NCBI RefSeq assembly: GCF_030818695.1
Contig: NZ_JAUTAR010000001.1
Coordinates: 124,001-188,000, forward strand
Source: Chryseobacterium sp. SORGH_AS_0447
GTDB lineage: Bacteria; Bacteroidota; Bacteroidia; Flavobacteriales; Weeksellaceae
Direction of reading: 5' to 3'
Length of the DNA stretch: 64,000 nt
In this document: piece after piece, positions 27,240 through 36,179 of the stretch
Numbering within the stretch: position 1 is the first letter of the stretch
How the letters are laid out: each line of letters begins with the position of its first letter
Notes under the pieces: model-generated
What the model was told of the DNA's origin: nothing
Databases searched by the model: none
Seen by the model: the letters and a program-made list of their open reading frames with translations, nothing else
Made by a program: the position numbers and the translations under genes

Positions 27240-28112
27240 TTAAATAAATTTTTCTAAAATAAAGTACAAATATACGACAGGAACGCAGATTAAAAAACTA
27301 TCCAGGCGATCTAATACACCGCCATGCCCAGGAATGATGTTGCCGCTGTCTTTTACAGCAAAGTTTCTTTTAAGCTGGCTTTCCACCAAATCGCCTATCG
27401 GAGCAAAAGCAGCGACCAGGAAACCGACTATCATCCAGTTTCCGCGCAGGTCATGCTGATATTTTTCAATGAAGTATGATAAAACCAAGGTGAGTACAAC
27501 TCCTCCGATATATCCTTCCCATGTCTTTTTAGGAGAGATTTTTGGTGCCATTTTATGCTTACCGAAGAATTTCCCGGTGAGATAAGCGAAAGTATCGCTG
27601 CTCCAGATCAGTATAAACAGGAAAAGAACTTCCAGTGTAAAACGGTCATCGAATCTTGAAAATTTGGGCAGCCCCAAAGCAAAGCTGAAAGGCAAAGCTA
27701 CGTAGATAACGATAAAGATGAGCTTACCGCTGTCGTAATAGAGTTCGTTAGGATATTTAAACAAAGTGACCACAGCAATCAGGATTAAAACCATTGCCAA
27801 AATTTCACTTAACCTGAAATCGAAAAAGAAATCGAAATGAAAATATCTTTTTGAAAAAATATAGAAAATAAAAATAACCAGTGGGAAAACAACAAATCGC
27901 TCGTAGCCTTTTCCGAATTTCATGATTTTAAAACATTCCCACGAGCCTACTCCTAATAACAGCGCAATTAATCCGAAATACAGGTATTCCTGCCTTACAA
28001 GATCAGGCGAAAAACTGTTGATCAGCTGTGCTCCGAGCGGAGTGGTACAAAGAATAATGACGGCGACATAAACAAGCCCTGAAAGAGTTCTTTGAATGAG
28101 ATTTTTGTCCAA
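27240..28112 (-). CDS. cdsA: Phosphatidate cytidylyltransferase
   Basis: Makes CDP-diacylglycerol from CTP and phosphatidate at the inner membrane. The 290-residue protein has about eight hydrophobic helices and the C-terminal CdsA signature: QLKRNFAVKDSGNIIPGHGG followed by VLDRLDS. It precedes psd and follows the LUD gene by 24 nt, forming an operon that begins upstream with ftsH/rsfS. Confidence 0.95.
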   Translation of the reverse strand: MDKNLIQRTLSGLVYVAVIILCTTPLGAQLINSFSPDLVRQEYLYFGLIALLLGVGSWECFKIMKFGKGYERFVVFPLVIFIFYIFSKRYFHFDFFFDFRLSEILAMVLILIAVVTLFKYPNELYYDSGKLIFIVIYVALPFSFALGLPKFSRFDDRFTLEVLFLFILIWSSDTFAYLTGKFFGKHKMAPKISPKKTWEGYIGGVVLTLVLSYFIEKYQHDLRGNWMIVGFLVAAFAPIGDLVESQLKRNFAVKDSGNIIPGHGGVLDRLDSFLICVPVVYLYFILEKFI

Positions 28113-28136
28113 AATTTTAATTTTATAAGTTGATGC

Positions 28137-28718
28137 CTAATCTTCAAGCAGCAATAAAAAAAGCTTCGTATTCGTATGCGAAGAAGTATCGAGCTTGGAG
28201 TGGCCTCCGCTGATGGATGTAAGATTCTTAATGTTCCCGTTCCGTTTGATTTTCCCCATAGCATCATTCAGGTTGTTTACAATCTGTGAAACGTTGGCCA
28301 TAATAATGATTTTATCCGGCAGCCTCGACGAATGGTAATGCAGGATATTGTTGTGCGAAAGCATGATCCTTCCATCGTAAGCAATCAGATACTCACAGGT
28401 AATAAAACTGGCATCGTCTCCTGACTGAAGTTCCGGTGTATACGGCGTTTTTACCACATTCAGAAAATTCTGAAGATCTTTATCCCAGCAGAACATGTTT
28501 CGGATCCCTTCTATTTTGATGATCTGGTTCAAGGTCTGCAGAGCTTCTGCTTCATCTGCACAATAATTGAAAAATCCTCCTGAATGTGTAAACAACTGGG
28601 CAAATTTATAGTCAAGATCCGCATTTTTCAGCGAATCCCCTAGCTTTTCCAGACTCTGTTTCTGCTCTTCTTCAGGCTGGTTGGTAAGTTTGCTTACAAT
28701 CTTCTTGAATAAATTCAA
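28137..28718 (-). CDS. LUD (LutC/YkgG) domain protein
   Basis: A 193-residue protein resembling the LUD domain family (lactate-utilisation protein C type). The recognisable parts are the initial helical region, a central IEGIRNMFCWDKDLQNFL, a long middle ASFITCEYLIAYDGRIMLS and the late PDKIIIMANVSQIVNNL. LutA and LutB partners are absent. Its fixed position between ftsH and cdsA suggests a household rather than lactate role; I would not assert a reaction. Confidence 0.8.
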   Translation of the reverse strand: MNLFKKIVSKLTNQPEEEQKQSLEKLGDSLKNADLDYKFAQLFTHSGGFFNYCADEAEALQTLNQIIKIEGIRNMFCWDKDLQNFLNVVKTPYTPELQSGDDASFITCEYLIAYDGRIMLSHNNILHYHSSRLPDKIIIMANVSQIVNNLNDAMGKIKRNGNIKNLTSISGGHSKLDTSSHTNTKLFLLLLED

Positions 28719-28796
28719 CGTAGTTTATTTTTAGTCAACTTAATACAAAAATATAAATTAATCCCATAGAAATCCAAAAACATGCCGATAAATATG

Positions 28797-28830
28797 AAAA
28801 AACCTGACAATTTCAGAACTGTCAGGTTTT
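28797..28830 (-). terminator. Hairpin terminator after ftsH
   Basis: AAAACCTGAC/GTCAGGTTTT, a perfect 10-bp stem with a 12-nt loop, followed by T on the minus strand. It lies just beyond the position (28852) where ftsH would stop if its frameshift were corrected, which supports that longer reading. It may separate ftsH from the LUD-cdsA-psd operon. Confidence 0.8.
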
Positions 28831-28967
28831 ATGATGTTTAATTTTTAAGCTTTAGATCTGGGTAGGGCTTTCAGGTGCCTGGATTTCGCCTTCTCCTTCT
28901 TTTCCTTTAACAAGGATCTGCTCTTGCGGTTCCGCAGTAGGAATCGTATTCGTTACCGGTTTTTCCG

Positions 28968-30860
28968 TCAATTCAGGATCCCAGGCTCTTTTTCCAAATA
29001 CCTCTCTTCCAAATCTTCGCGGAAGATTACTTCTTTTTCTAGAAGTTTAGTTGCCAAAGCATCCAGCTTGTCTTTGTTATCGGTTAGAATCTGTACCGCA
29101 CGGTCGTATTGTGTTTCAATAAGCCCTCTGATTTCAACGTCTATTTTCTTAGCCGTTTCTTCAGAATAAGGTTTTCCGAAATTGTACTCAGACTGCCCTG
29201 AACTGTCATAATAAGAAATGTTTCCGATATTCGGGCTCAGACCGTAGATGGTTACCATTGCCTGTGCTCTCTTTGTAACACTCTCCAGATCGGAAAGCGC
29301 GCCTGTCGAGATATTATTAAAGATAACCTGTTCTGCCGCTCTACCTCCTAACGTCGCACACATTTCATCCAACATCTGCTCTGTAGTGGTCAATTGTCTT
29401 TCTTCAGGCAGGTACCATGCTGCTCCTAACGAACGACCTCTCGGTACAATCGTCACTTTCAAGAGTGGTGAAGCATGTTCTACCAGCCATGAAATGGTCG
29501 CATGTCCTGCTTCATGATAAGCAACTCTTTTCTTTTCAGATGGTTTGATGGCTTTGTTTTTCTTTTCAAGACCACCGATGATTCTGTCAACCGCGTCAAG
29601 GAAATCCTGCTTGCTTACCGAAGAATGATCATTTCTGGCAGCAATAAGGGCTGCTTCATTACAAACGTTGGCAATATCCGCTCCACTGAATCCAGGAGTC
29701 TGCTTTGCTAAAAACTCTCGGTCTACATTATCATCGAGTTTGATCTTCTTTAAGTGAACATCAAAAATCTGTCTTCTTTCATGCAGTTCCGGAAGGTCTA
29801 CATAGATCGAACGGTCAAAACGTCCGGCTCTCATCAACGCTTTATCCAGGATATCCGCTCTGTTGGTCGCTGCCATTACAATAACGTTGGTATCGGTACC
29901 GAAACCATCCATTTCAGTAAGCAACTGGTTCAGTGTGTTTTCTCTTTCGTCGTTTCCGCCCGAGAAATTGTTTTTCCCTCTTGCACGTCCGATGGCGTCG
30001 ATCTCATCAATAAAGATAATTGCTGGAGACTTAGCTTTAGCCTGGGCAAAAAGGTCTCTTACCCTTGAAGCACCAACCCCTACAAACATTTCCACGAAAT
30101 CTGAACCTGAAAGCGAGAAGAAAGGAACTTTTGCTTCCCCTGCTACCGCTTTCGCCAATAAGGTTTTACCGGTTCCCGGAGGCCCAACTAAAAGAACTCC
30201 TTTAGGAATTTTACCTCCCAGTTTCGTATATTTTTCTGAGTTCTTCAAAAAGTCTACAACTTCCTGAACCTCTTCTTTAGCGCCTTCTAAACCGGCAACA
30301 TCTTTGAATGTTACCTGAATTCTTTCTTTTTCGTCAAAAAGCTTGGCTTTTGATTTCCCGATGGAGAAAATCTGTCCTCCGGGGCCACCGCCGCTTCCCA
30401 TTTTTCTGAAAAGAATAAAATAAAATATTCCCAGGATCGTAATCCAGATCAATGCCTGAACCAGAATATCCATTAGTGGGCTTTTTCCTACACCGTAATC
30501 TTTCGATGTTTTAATAGCCGGGTTTTGTGCTTTTACCTGGTCAAATTTCTGAAGGAAAAGCTGAAGGTCTCCGTATTTAACCGTATAATCTGCTTTCGGA
30601 GCCATTGAAAAAGCAGAAAGCGGATCGTTTTCTCTGGTGTTTACCGTCGCTGTTTTTGCAGCTTTTGTAAGGAAAACATCGGCTCTTTCGGTGTCTTTAT
30701 AAATTATAATGTTCTGAACTTTTCCCGCCTGCATTTCTCTGAAGAACCCATCTTCATCGATAGACTTGGCGCTGTTGTCACCAAAAGAATTGGCCACAAA
30801 AAATAGCACCAGTGCTACAATCATGATCGGAAAAAACCAGTTAAATCCTTTGTTGTTCAT
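28968..30860 (-). CDS. ftsH: ATP-dependent zinc metalloprotease FtsH, C-terminus frameshifted
   Basis: Membrane-bound AAA+ protease that degrades misfolded and short-lived proteins. Seen: two TM helices (about 8-25 and 132-150), Walker A GPPGTGKT, Walker [12 protein letters not shown], the second region of homology with [18 protein letters not shown], and the zinc site HEAGH. The frame ends with 630 residues in [10 protein letters not shown]. At about 29008-29013 an extra AG (GAGAG) shifts the frame; without it, translation continues ...[17 protein letters not shown]... and stops at 28852, giving 668 residues, as expected for the family. Catalytic parts are unaffected either way. Error or true lesion is undecided. 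Confidence 0.95.
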   Translation of the reverse strand: MNNKGFNWFFPIMIVALVLFFVANSFGDNSAKSIDEDGFFREMQAGKVQNIIIYKDTERADVFLTKAAKTATVNTRENDPLSAFSMAPKADYTVKYGDLQLFLQKFDQVKAQNPAIKTSKDYGVGKSPLMDILVQALIWITILGIFYFILFRKMGSGGGPGGQIFSIGKSKAKLFDEKERIQVTFKDVAGLEGAKEEVQEVVDFLKNSEKYTKLGGKIPKGVLLVGPPGTGKTLLAKAVAGEAKVPFFSLSGSDFVEMFVGVGASRVRDLFAQAKAKSPAIIFIDEIDAIGRARGKNNFSGGNDERENTLNQLLTEMDGFGTDTNVIVMAATNRADILDKALMRAGRFDRSIYVDLPELHERRQIFDVHLKKIKLDDNVDREFLAKQTPGFSGADIANVCNEAALIAARNDHSSVSKQDFLDAVDRIIGGLEKKNKAIKPSEKKRVAYHEAGHATISWLVEHASPLLKVTIVPRGRSLGAAWYLPEERQLTTTEQMLDEMCATLGGRAAEQVIFNNISTGALSDLESVTKRAQAMVTIYGLSPNIGNISYYDSSGQSEYNFGKPYSEETAKKIDVEIRGLIETQYDRAVQILTDNKDKLDALATKLLEKEVIFREDLEERYLEKEPGILN

Positions 30861-30880
30861 TTATACTTTTTAAATTAATA

Positions 30881-31243
30881 TTAATTTTCAATTCTCGTGA
30901 TGGCGGCATCCCCCCAAAGCTCTTCGATATCGTAATACTCACGTACTTCTTTCTGGAAAATGTGAACGACTACCGAAACATAATCTACGAGTACCCACAT
31001 GGAGTTTTCGGTACCTTCAACGTGCCAAGGGCGGTCTTTCAGGTCGTTTCTTACTTTCTTTTCCACACTTCCTGCCAAGGCCGAAACCTGGGTATTGGAG
31101 TTTCCGCTGCAAATGATGAACGTTTCTGCCACTGAGTTTTCGATGTTGGAAAGATCAAATATCATGATATCTTCGCCTTTTACATCCTGGATAGCCTCTA
31201 CAATTTTATCTATTAGTGCTTGTTTTTCTGCTGTTTTATTCAT
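30881..31243 (-). CDS. rsfS: Ribosomal silencing factor RsfS
   Basis: Binds ribosomal protein L14 and blocks joining of subunits during starvation. The 120-residue protein has the family's ordered motifs: DIMIFDLSN, the segment AETFIICSGNSNTQVSA, DRPWHVEGTENSMWVLVDY and VVHIFQKEVREYYDIEELWG. Length is normal. It is 20 nt upstream of ftsH on the same strand and divergent from birA. Confidence 0.95.
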   Translation of the reverse strand: MNKTAEKQALIDKIVEAIQDVKGEDIMIFDLSNIENSVAETFIICSGNSNTQVSALAGSVEKKVRNDLKDRPWHVEGTENSMWVLVDYVSVVVHIFQKEVREYYDIEELWGDAAITRIEN

Positions 31244-31262
31244 TAAAAAATACTATAATCTG

Positions 31263-31270
31263 CAAATTTA
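31263..31270 (-). promoter_or_regulatory. -7 element of the rsfS-ftsH operon
   Basis: TAAATTTG on the minus strand matches TAnnTTTG and lies 19 nt upstream of the rsfS ATG. No clear -33 element is seen. Confidence 0.5.
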
Positions 31271-31329
31271 TTGTTTTTCTTTTACTTTAGCCTTACTTTT
31301 AACCCCCGAAAGTCTTAAAGTTTTCTTAA

Positions 31330-32046
31330 ATGAGTCAATTATTTTACCTGAATGAATGTTCTTCTACTAATGACGAAATATCCAAGTTTTTACTTTACGA
31401 AAATTCAGATTTTATTACGGTGTATACATTCAATCAGACAAAAGGTCGCGGACAATACGGAAATACCTGGTCTTCAACGGCTGAAAAAAATTTGGCTTAT
31501 ACGCTGGCCATAAGGACTGAAAATTTCACGGCCTCCGATGTCATGTTCAATTATTATACCGCAATTGTTATTAGCGATTTTCTTGCCAATCTGGCTGAAA
31601 CCCAGGTGAAAATAAAATGGCCTAATGATATCATCCTGAAAAATAAAAAAATCGTCGGAATTCTGATCGAGAAGAAAAAATTCAACCACCGGAATTATTT
31701 TATTATCGGAGCAGGATTCAATATTCTACAGGAAACATTTGATGAAATTTCCCATGCAGGCTCACTTCTGACACTTACGGGAAAACGTTTTGATCTCCAC
31801 AAATTTGCTTTGCAATTGGATGAGTATTTAACAGAGAGGTTAAAAATTTTACCTTCCGAAAAGGAAATCCTGAATCTTTTTAATGAAAAGCTTTTCCGAA
31901 AGGATGAAATTTCAGTTTTTGAAAAGGATAAAAGGCGACAAAATGGCATCATCCGCAATGCTGATGAAAAGGGAGAGCTATGGATCGAACTTGAGGATGA
32001 AGGATTACAGTCTTTTTACCACAAAGAGATAAAACTGCTTTACTGA
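31330..32046 (+). CDS. birA: Biotin--[acetyl-CoA-carboxylase] ligase
   Basis: Attaches biotin to the biotin carrier protein of acetyl-CoA carboxylase. The 238-residue protein is the catalytic domain only, without the DNA-binding domain of E. coli BirA. Seen: biotinyl-AMP binding motif QTKGRGQYGNTW, KWPNDI, KIVGILIE and the C-terminal domain. Its last 7 nt overlap the convergent LptF/G-type gene. Confidence 0.93.
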   Translation: MSQLFYLNECSSTNDEISKFLLYENSDFITVYTFNQTKGRGQYGNTWSSTAEKNLAYTLAIRTENFTASDVMFNYYTAIVISDFLANLAETQVKIKWPNDIILKNKKIVGILIEKKKFNHRNYFIIGAGFNILQETFDEISHAGSLLTLTGKRFDLHKFALQLDEYLTERLKILPSEKEILNLFNEKLFRKDEISVFEKDKRRQNGIIRNADEKGELWIELEDEGLQSFYHKEIKLLY

Positions 32047-33152
32047 TTGGCCCTTTTGATATAAAGAAAGGCAGCAAGCGGAAAAAACACAATATTCGGG
32101 AACCACATCGCCAGAGCCGGAGACATGCTTTTGTTCTCAGAAACCACTTTTAAAGCTTCAAACGAAAATACGAAAACAAAAGCCAGGGAAATCCCCAAAG
32201 CTAAGTTAACGCCCAGCCCTCCCCTTTTTTTCTGTGAAGAAAGGGAAAGTGCCAGAAAAGTAAGGATCACGATGGAAATAGGCATGGAAGTCCTCTGATG
32301 CAACTCATTCAGGTGGGCATTCAGATTGCTGTTTCCTTTTTCGGTTTCCCTTCGGATGAATTTTAAAAGTTCAGGCGTGGTTTTATTCTGCCCCAATAAT
32401 TCGTTCGGGAAAAGTTCTTCCGGATCATGACCATAATTTTTCTTCAGGTCGAATCCGTTGGAAAGTTTTTCCGTATCGTCTTTATTGATGGTTTTTTCCG
32501 TGTATGAATTTAAAACGAAGATCTTCTTGTCCTTATCCCACGATACATCGGAAGCCTTCAGCTCATAAACCATTCTCCTGTTTTTATCAAACTTCTGATA
32601 CAGGAACCCGGAACCTCTCTTTTCCCTTTTGTTCCAGGTGTTGATAAAGATATATTCGGTTTTGCTAAGCTGTGCGGAAACAGGAGCGGTACCGAGCACC
32701 TTCTCCTTATTCGTTGCATTGTAGGTATAAGCTTCCAGCTGGTTTTTCTGGATATTGGCCCACGGCAATAAAAAATGGTTGATTCCCAATGATAAGATGG
32801 CGATAAATAAAGAAGTCAGCAGATAAGGCCGGGCAAAGCGATGGAAACTGGCCCCGCTGCTTATTACCGCAACGATCTCGGTATTATTTGCCATTCTGGA
32901 AGTGAAATAAATCACTGAAATAAAGACCAGGATCGAAAGGAAGGTCATGATCAAGTTGATGATCCAGAACGGGTAGAAATGGATCAGAAAGTACGTAACA
33001 TTCAGCTTCGGATCGATCGCCGTAGCGTTTTCGATCCTCGGGATCTTCTGCTGCACATCGATCACCAATACTACGATAGACAGCAATATCAGCATGAAAC
33101 TGAAAGTCCCAAGGTATTTTCGTACGATATATCGGTCAATGATCTTTAGCAT
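32040..33152 (-). CDS. LptF/LptG-family permease (YjgP/YjgQ)
   Basis: Inner-membrane component of the lipopolysaccharide export bridge. The 370-residue protein has TM helices in two sets (about 16-35, 52-80, 100-118, then 290-310, 318-335, 343-362) enclosing a periplasmic beta-jellyroll domain (about 125-280), the standard LptF/G layout. Starts MLKIIDRYIVRKYLG, a conserved N-terminus. Whether it takes the LptF or LptG role cannot be decided from this window. Located downstream of tgt, 51 nt apart. Confidence 0.9.
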   Translation of the reverse strand: MLKIIDRYIVRKYLGTFSFMLILLSIVVLVIDVQQKIPRIENATAIDPKLNVTYFLIHFYPFWIINLIMTFLSILVFISVIYFTSRMANNTEIVAVISSGASFHRFARPYLLTSLFIAILSLGINHFLLPWANIQKNQLEAYTYNATNKEKVLGTAPVSAQLSKTEYIFINTWNKREKRGSGFLYQKFDKNRRMVYELKASDVSWDKDKKIFVLNSYTEKTINKDDTEKLSNGFDLKKNYGHDPEELFPNELLGQNKTTPELLKFIRRETEKGNSNLNAHLNELHQRTSMPISIVILTFLALSLSSQKKRGGLGVNLALGISLAFVFVFSFEALKVVSENKSMSPALAMWFPNIVFFPLAAFLYIKRANQ

Positions 33153-33203
33153 GCTACTGCATTTTTATTTAATTATTCCTGTCAGAATTTTCTTATTTCT
33201 CTA

Positions 33204-34337
33204 TTACAATCTCTGGCGCAGCACTGGAACTACAGCGTCTTTCCACTGGTAGAAATCTCCTGCTAAAATATGTTCTCTTGCCGTTTTTACCAAATCCAGG
33301 TAAAAAGCCAGGTTATGAATCGAAGCAATCTGTTTCGCCAGGTATTCTTTGGAAACAAATAAATGCCTCACATACGCTTTTGAATATTCCGTATCTACGA
33401 AACTTGTTCCAAATTCGTCCAGCGGCGAAAAATCCTGCTTCCACTTTTCGTTTTTCATATTCATGACCCCTTTCCAGGTAAAGAGCATGGCATTTCTTGC
33501 GTTACGCGTCGGCATTACACAATCCATCATATCAATACCCAAACCGATCGATTCCAGGATATTCCACGGAGTTCCTACCCCCATCAGGTATCTTGGTTTT
33601 TCTTTCGGCAGAATATCGGTCACCTCATCGGTAATCCGGTACATTTCCTCTTCAGGCTCACCCACGGAAAGTCCGCCGATGGCATTTCCTTCAGCTCCCG
33701 ATTCAGCTATCACTTCTGCAGAAATTTTTCTCAAATCTGAAAAAGTAGATCCCTGCACAATCGGGAAGAGTCTCTGCTTATGGCCATACAATTCAGGATT
33801 GTTTTCCGTCCATTCAATGCATCTTTTCAGCCAGCGGTGCGTAAGCTCCATCGAAGATTTCGCCTGGTTATACTCGCAGGGATAAGCCACACATTCGTCA
33901 AAAGCCATAAAAATATCGGCACCGATCTGTCGCTGGATTTCCATCGATTTTTCCGGGGAAAACATATGATAGCTTCCGTCGATATGAGATTTGAATCGGG
34001 CCCCTTCTTCGGACATCTTCCGGCTGCTCGCCAGTGAAAATACCTGAAAGCCTCCTGAATCCGTGAGAATAGGAAGATCCCAGTTCATGAATTTATGCAG
34101 CCCTCCTGCTGCCTGCATGGTTTCCATGCCCGGACGGAGGTATAAATGATAGGTGTTGCCCAGAATGATCTGCGCTTTTATATCTTCTTTTAATTCCCTC
34201 TGGTGAACGGTCTTTACACTCGCTACCGTTCCCACCGGCATAAAGATCGGGGTCTGAATCTTACCGTGATCCGTGGTAAGCTCTCCCGCTCTTGCTTTTC
34301 CTTCAGAGGTTTTTTCTATAGTAAAAAACTTTTGCAT
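33204..34337 (-). CDS. tgt: Queuine/guanine tRNA-ribosyltransferase, zinc cysteines absent
   Basis: Exchanges guanine 34 of certain tRNAs for a queuosine precursor. The 377-residue protein has DSGGFQVFSL (Asp93), DECVAYP, GGLSVGEP and the nucleophile segment GIDMMDCVMPTRNARN (Asp272). In the canonical enzyme, three Cys of a C-x-C-x2-C motif plus a His bind zinc. Here the aligned positions are Gly310, Ser312 and Asp315 (in EFGTSFVDTEYSKAY), while His341 (SIHNLAFY) is kept. So the catalytic core is intact but the usual zinc site is not. Located between a DUF4296 lipoprotein gene and lptF/G. Confidence 0.93.
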   Translation of the reverse strand: MQKFFTIEKTSEGKARAGELTTDHGKIQTPIFMPVGTVASVKTVHQRELKEDIKAQIILGNTYHLYLRPGMETMQAAGGLHKFMNWDLPILTDSGGFQVFSLASSRKMSEEGARFKSHIDGSYHMFSPEKSMEIQRQIGADIFMAFDECVAYPCEYNQAKSSMELTHRWLKRCIEWTENNPELYGHKQRLFPIVQGSTFSDLRKISAEVIAESGAEGNAIGGLSVGEPEEEMYRITDEVTDILPKEKPRYLMGVGTPWNILESIGLGIDMMDCVMPTRNARNAMLFTWKGVMNMKNEKWKQDFSPLDEFGTSFVDTEYSKAYVRHLFVSKEYLAKQIASIHNLAFYLDLVKTAREHILAGDFYQWKDAVVPVLRQRL

Positions 34338-34341
34338 CTTC

Positions 34342-34719
34342 TTATCTCGATAAAACGGGAGGAGGCTGAAGTTCCCCCGGTTTATTTTTTTTATCCTTTA
34401 CATACTGATCCGCCTTCGGATCTTTTTCCAATATTATTTTTTGTGCATCCTCCGCAATTCCCTGCATCTTTTCCTTTACAACATAGTATTTAAAGCTGGC
34501 AATAAAATCTTCGGATTTAATATTGTGCTGTTTTAAAACATATCTCGTCCCTGCTTCCAGATTGGAATTCGGATAGATAAATGTAGCCTGATCATTGATA
34601 GCCAGGTCTGCCAGTACTTCCGCCATCTGATCTTTGGAAAGCAGGTTCTTGGGCTTATCGATGTAGTCTCCGCAGGAAAAAAGACCCATCAGCACGAAAA
34701 TGAAGAACAGTTTTTTCAT
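34342..34719 (-). CDS. DUF4296 lipoprotein
   Basis: A 125-residue lipoprotein with a signal peptide ending in lipobox LFSC (Cys16). After it follow the DUF4296 features: LLSKDQMAEVLADLAINDQ and a helical central region including RYVLKQHNIKSEDFIASFKYY, then a Lys/Pro-rich tail. Function unknown. I start at MKKLFFIFVLMG (34719) because the longer frame adds non-conserved residues; this start overlaps the upstream glycosyltransferase stop by 4 nt (ATGA), indicating coupling. Confidence 0.85.
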   Translation of the reverse strand: MKKLFFIFVLMGLFSCGDYIDKPKNLLSKDQMAEVLADLAINDQATFIYPNSNLEAGTRYVLKQHNIKSEDFIASFKYYVVKEKMQGIAEDAQKIILEKDPKADQYVKDKKNKPGELQPPPVLSR

Positions 34720-35432
34720 AACCTGTTGATGAAAGATTTCCATTTTAAATTTAATACTCCGAAAACCGCTTCATGAATAATTCCGCCATTCATCTTGCTT
34801 TCTCCCAAAATTCTGTTGGTAAAAATGATCGGCACTTCCACGATTTTAAATCCTTTTTTAAAGGCCCTGAACTTCATTTCAATCTGAAATCCGTATCCTT
34901 TTAACTTTACATTATCGAGACCGATCTCCTCAAGTACTTTTTTTGAAAAACAGACAAAACCTGCCGTTGTATCATGAATCGGGAGTCCCAATACGAACCG
35001 TACGTATTTTGAAGCAAAATACGAAAGCAACACTCTTCCCATCGGCCAGTTTACCACATTTACCCCTTTGGAGTAGCGGGAACCGATGGCCATATCCGCA
35101 TTCAGACAGGCTTCGAAAAGTTTCGGCAGATCGTTCGGGTTATGGGAAAAATCGGCATCCATTTCGAAAATGTAATCATAATTGTTCTCGATAGCCCATC
35201 TGAAGCCGTGGATATATGCTTTTCCCAGACCGTCTTTTACTTTTCGTACGGATAAGTGAAGATGATGCGGAAATGCCTTCTGCAGCTCTTTCACCTGTTC
35301 CGCCGTTCCATCAGGAGACGAGTCATCCACTACCAAAATATGAAAGTCATCTTCCAATGCAAAAACTGCGGAAATAATATCTTCAATATTTTCCTTTTCG
35401 TTGTAAGTCGGAATTATGACCAGTTTTTTCAT
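34716..35432 (-). CDS. Polyprenol-phosphate sugar transferase (GT2, DPM1-like)
   Basis: A 238-residue GT2-family enzyme like dolichol/polyprenol-phosphate mannosyltransferase, which puts a sugar on a lipid carrier for later transfer. Seen: VIIPTYNEKENI at the N-terminus, VVDDSSPDGTAE, the metal-binding EMDADFSHNP, and AGFVCFSKKVLEEIG. There are no TM helices after the catalytic domain, as in the soluble type. The start at 35432 (MKKLVIIPTYNE) fits the family better than 35477. Confidence 0.9.
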   Translation of the reverse strand: MKKLVIIPTYNEKENIEDIISAVFALEDDFHILVVDDSSPDGTAEQVKELQKAFPHHLHLSVRKVKDGLGKAYIHGFRWAIENNYDYIFEMDADFSHNPNDLPKLFEACLNADMAIGSRYSKGVNVVNWPMGRVLLSYFASKYVRFVLGLPIHDTTAGFVCFSKKVLEEIGLDNVKLKGYGFQIEMKFRAFKKGFKIVEVPIIFTNRILGESKMNGGIIHEAVFGVLNLKWKSFINRL

Positions 35433-35486
35433 TTCAGTTTGCAAAGATAGTTTATTTAACCTTTTTATTTTATACAAAATAATCTA

Positions 35487-35494
35487 TAATTTTG
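35487..35494 (+). promoter_or_regulatory. -7 element of DUF4271-hemD
   Basis: TAATTTTG matches TAnnTTTG, 13 nt upstream of the proposed TTG start at 35508. Confidence 0.5.
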
Positions 35495-35507
35495 CAAAAA
35501 AATTACG

Positions 35508-36176
35508 TTGCCGCTATCACAAAACTTTATAAATCATACGAGAATACCTGAGAACAACGACTGGGTAATCTTTATATTGTTAGGTTGTATCTTTTTATAT
35601 CTTTTTATGATGAATATCGTAGAGAGAGAAGCCAACCTGAGAGACTTTCTGCTGCAGAAATATTTTGACTCCAGCAACAATTTGCCCAGCTGGGTCATTA
35701 CTTCCTGCGTAGTGGTACTTACCCTGGCCGTCCTGATCTCGCAGTATGTTCCTATGGTTCCTAAATTCGTGGCTGACTTGCAGATTTTGGGGTACCAGCT
35801 GAACAAATTTGGGTTCTGCCTGATTGCCGTTATGCTTTTTTACCTGGTACGGACCAGCCTGGGATTTTTATTTTTCCAGAGTATCGGTGATGGAAAGAAG
35901 TGGACTATTTTTTATTTTACTGCTACAAAATTTTATTTTATTCTCTCCTTTTTACTGATTATTTTGTGTGTCACCCACTATTATTTCCCGGTTGACAGAA
36001 ATAAAATATTTTTCTATTACCTGTTCTTTTTTTCTTTTGTATTCATTTTCAAGGTTTTTTTCTATTTATTTCACAAGAACAAGATCTTACCTGAAAAATG
36101 GTATTATAAATTTTTGTATATTTGCACCCTCCAAATCGCACCTCTTTTGTTGCTTTGGAAGCTATTATTTTTTTAA
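35508..36176 (+). CDS. DUF4271 membrane protein
   Basis: A 222-residue membrane protein with about six hydrophobic helices (near 20-38, 62-80, 98-118, 135-155, 168-186, 203-220). The segment W..FILLGCIFLYLFM followed by later LVRTSLGF and KFYFILSFLL fits the Bacteroidota DUF4271 family, usually placed next to hemD. The frame opens with TTG at 35508, preceded by a -7 element; an internal ATG at 35607 is the alternative. Function unknown. It ends 3 nt before hemD, so the two are co-transcribed. Confidence 0.82.
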   Translation: MPLSQNFINHTRIPENNDWVIFILLGCIFLYLFMMNIVEREANLRDFLLQKYFDSSNNLPSWVITSCVVVLTLAVLISQYVPMVPKFVADLQILGYQLNKFGFCLIAVMLFYLVRTSLGFLFFQSIGDGKKWTIFYFTATKFYFILSFLLIILCVTHYYFPVDRNKIFFYYLFFFSFVFIFKVFFYLFHKNKILPEKWYYKFLYICTLQIAPLLLLWKLLFF

Positions 36177-36179
36177 TAA

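Noticed and set aside
36117..36124. TATATTTG as an internal promoter for hemD
   Set aside because: It lies in the coding end of the DUF4271 gene (codons for Tyr-Ile-Cys), and no -33 element is present; chance match is likely.
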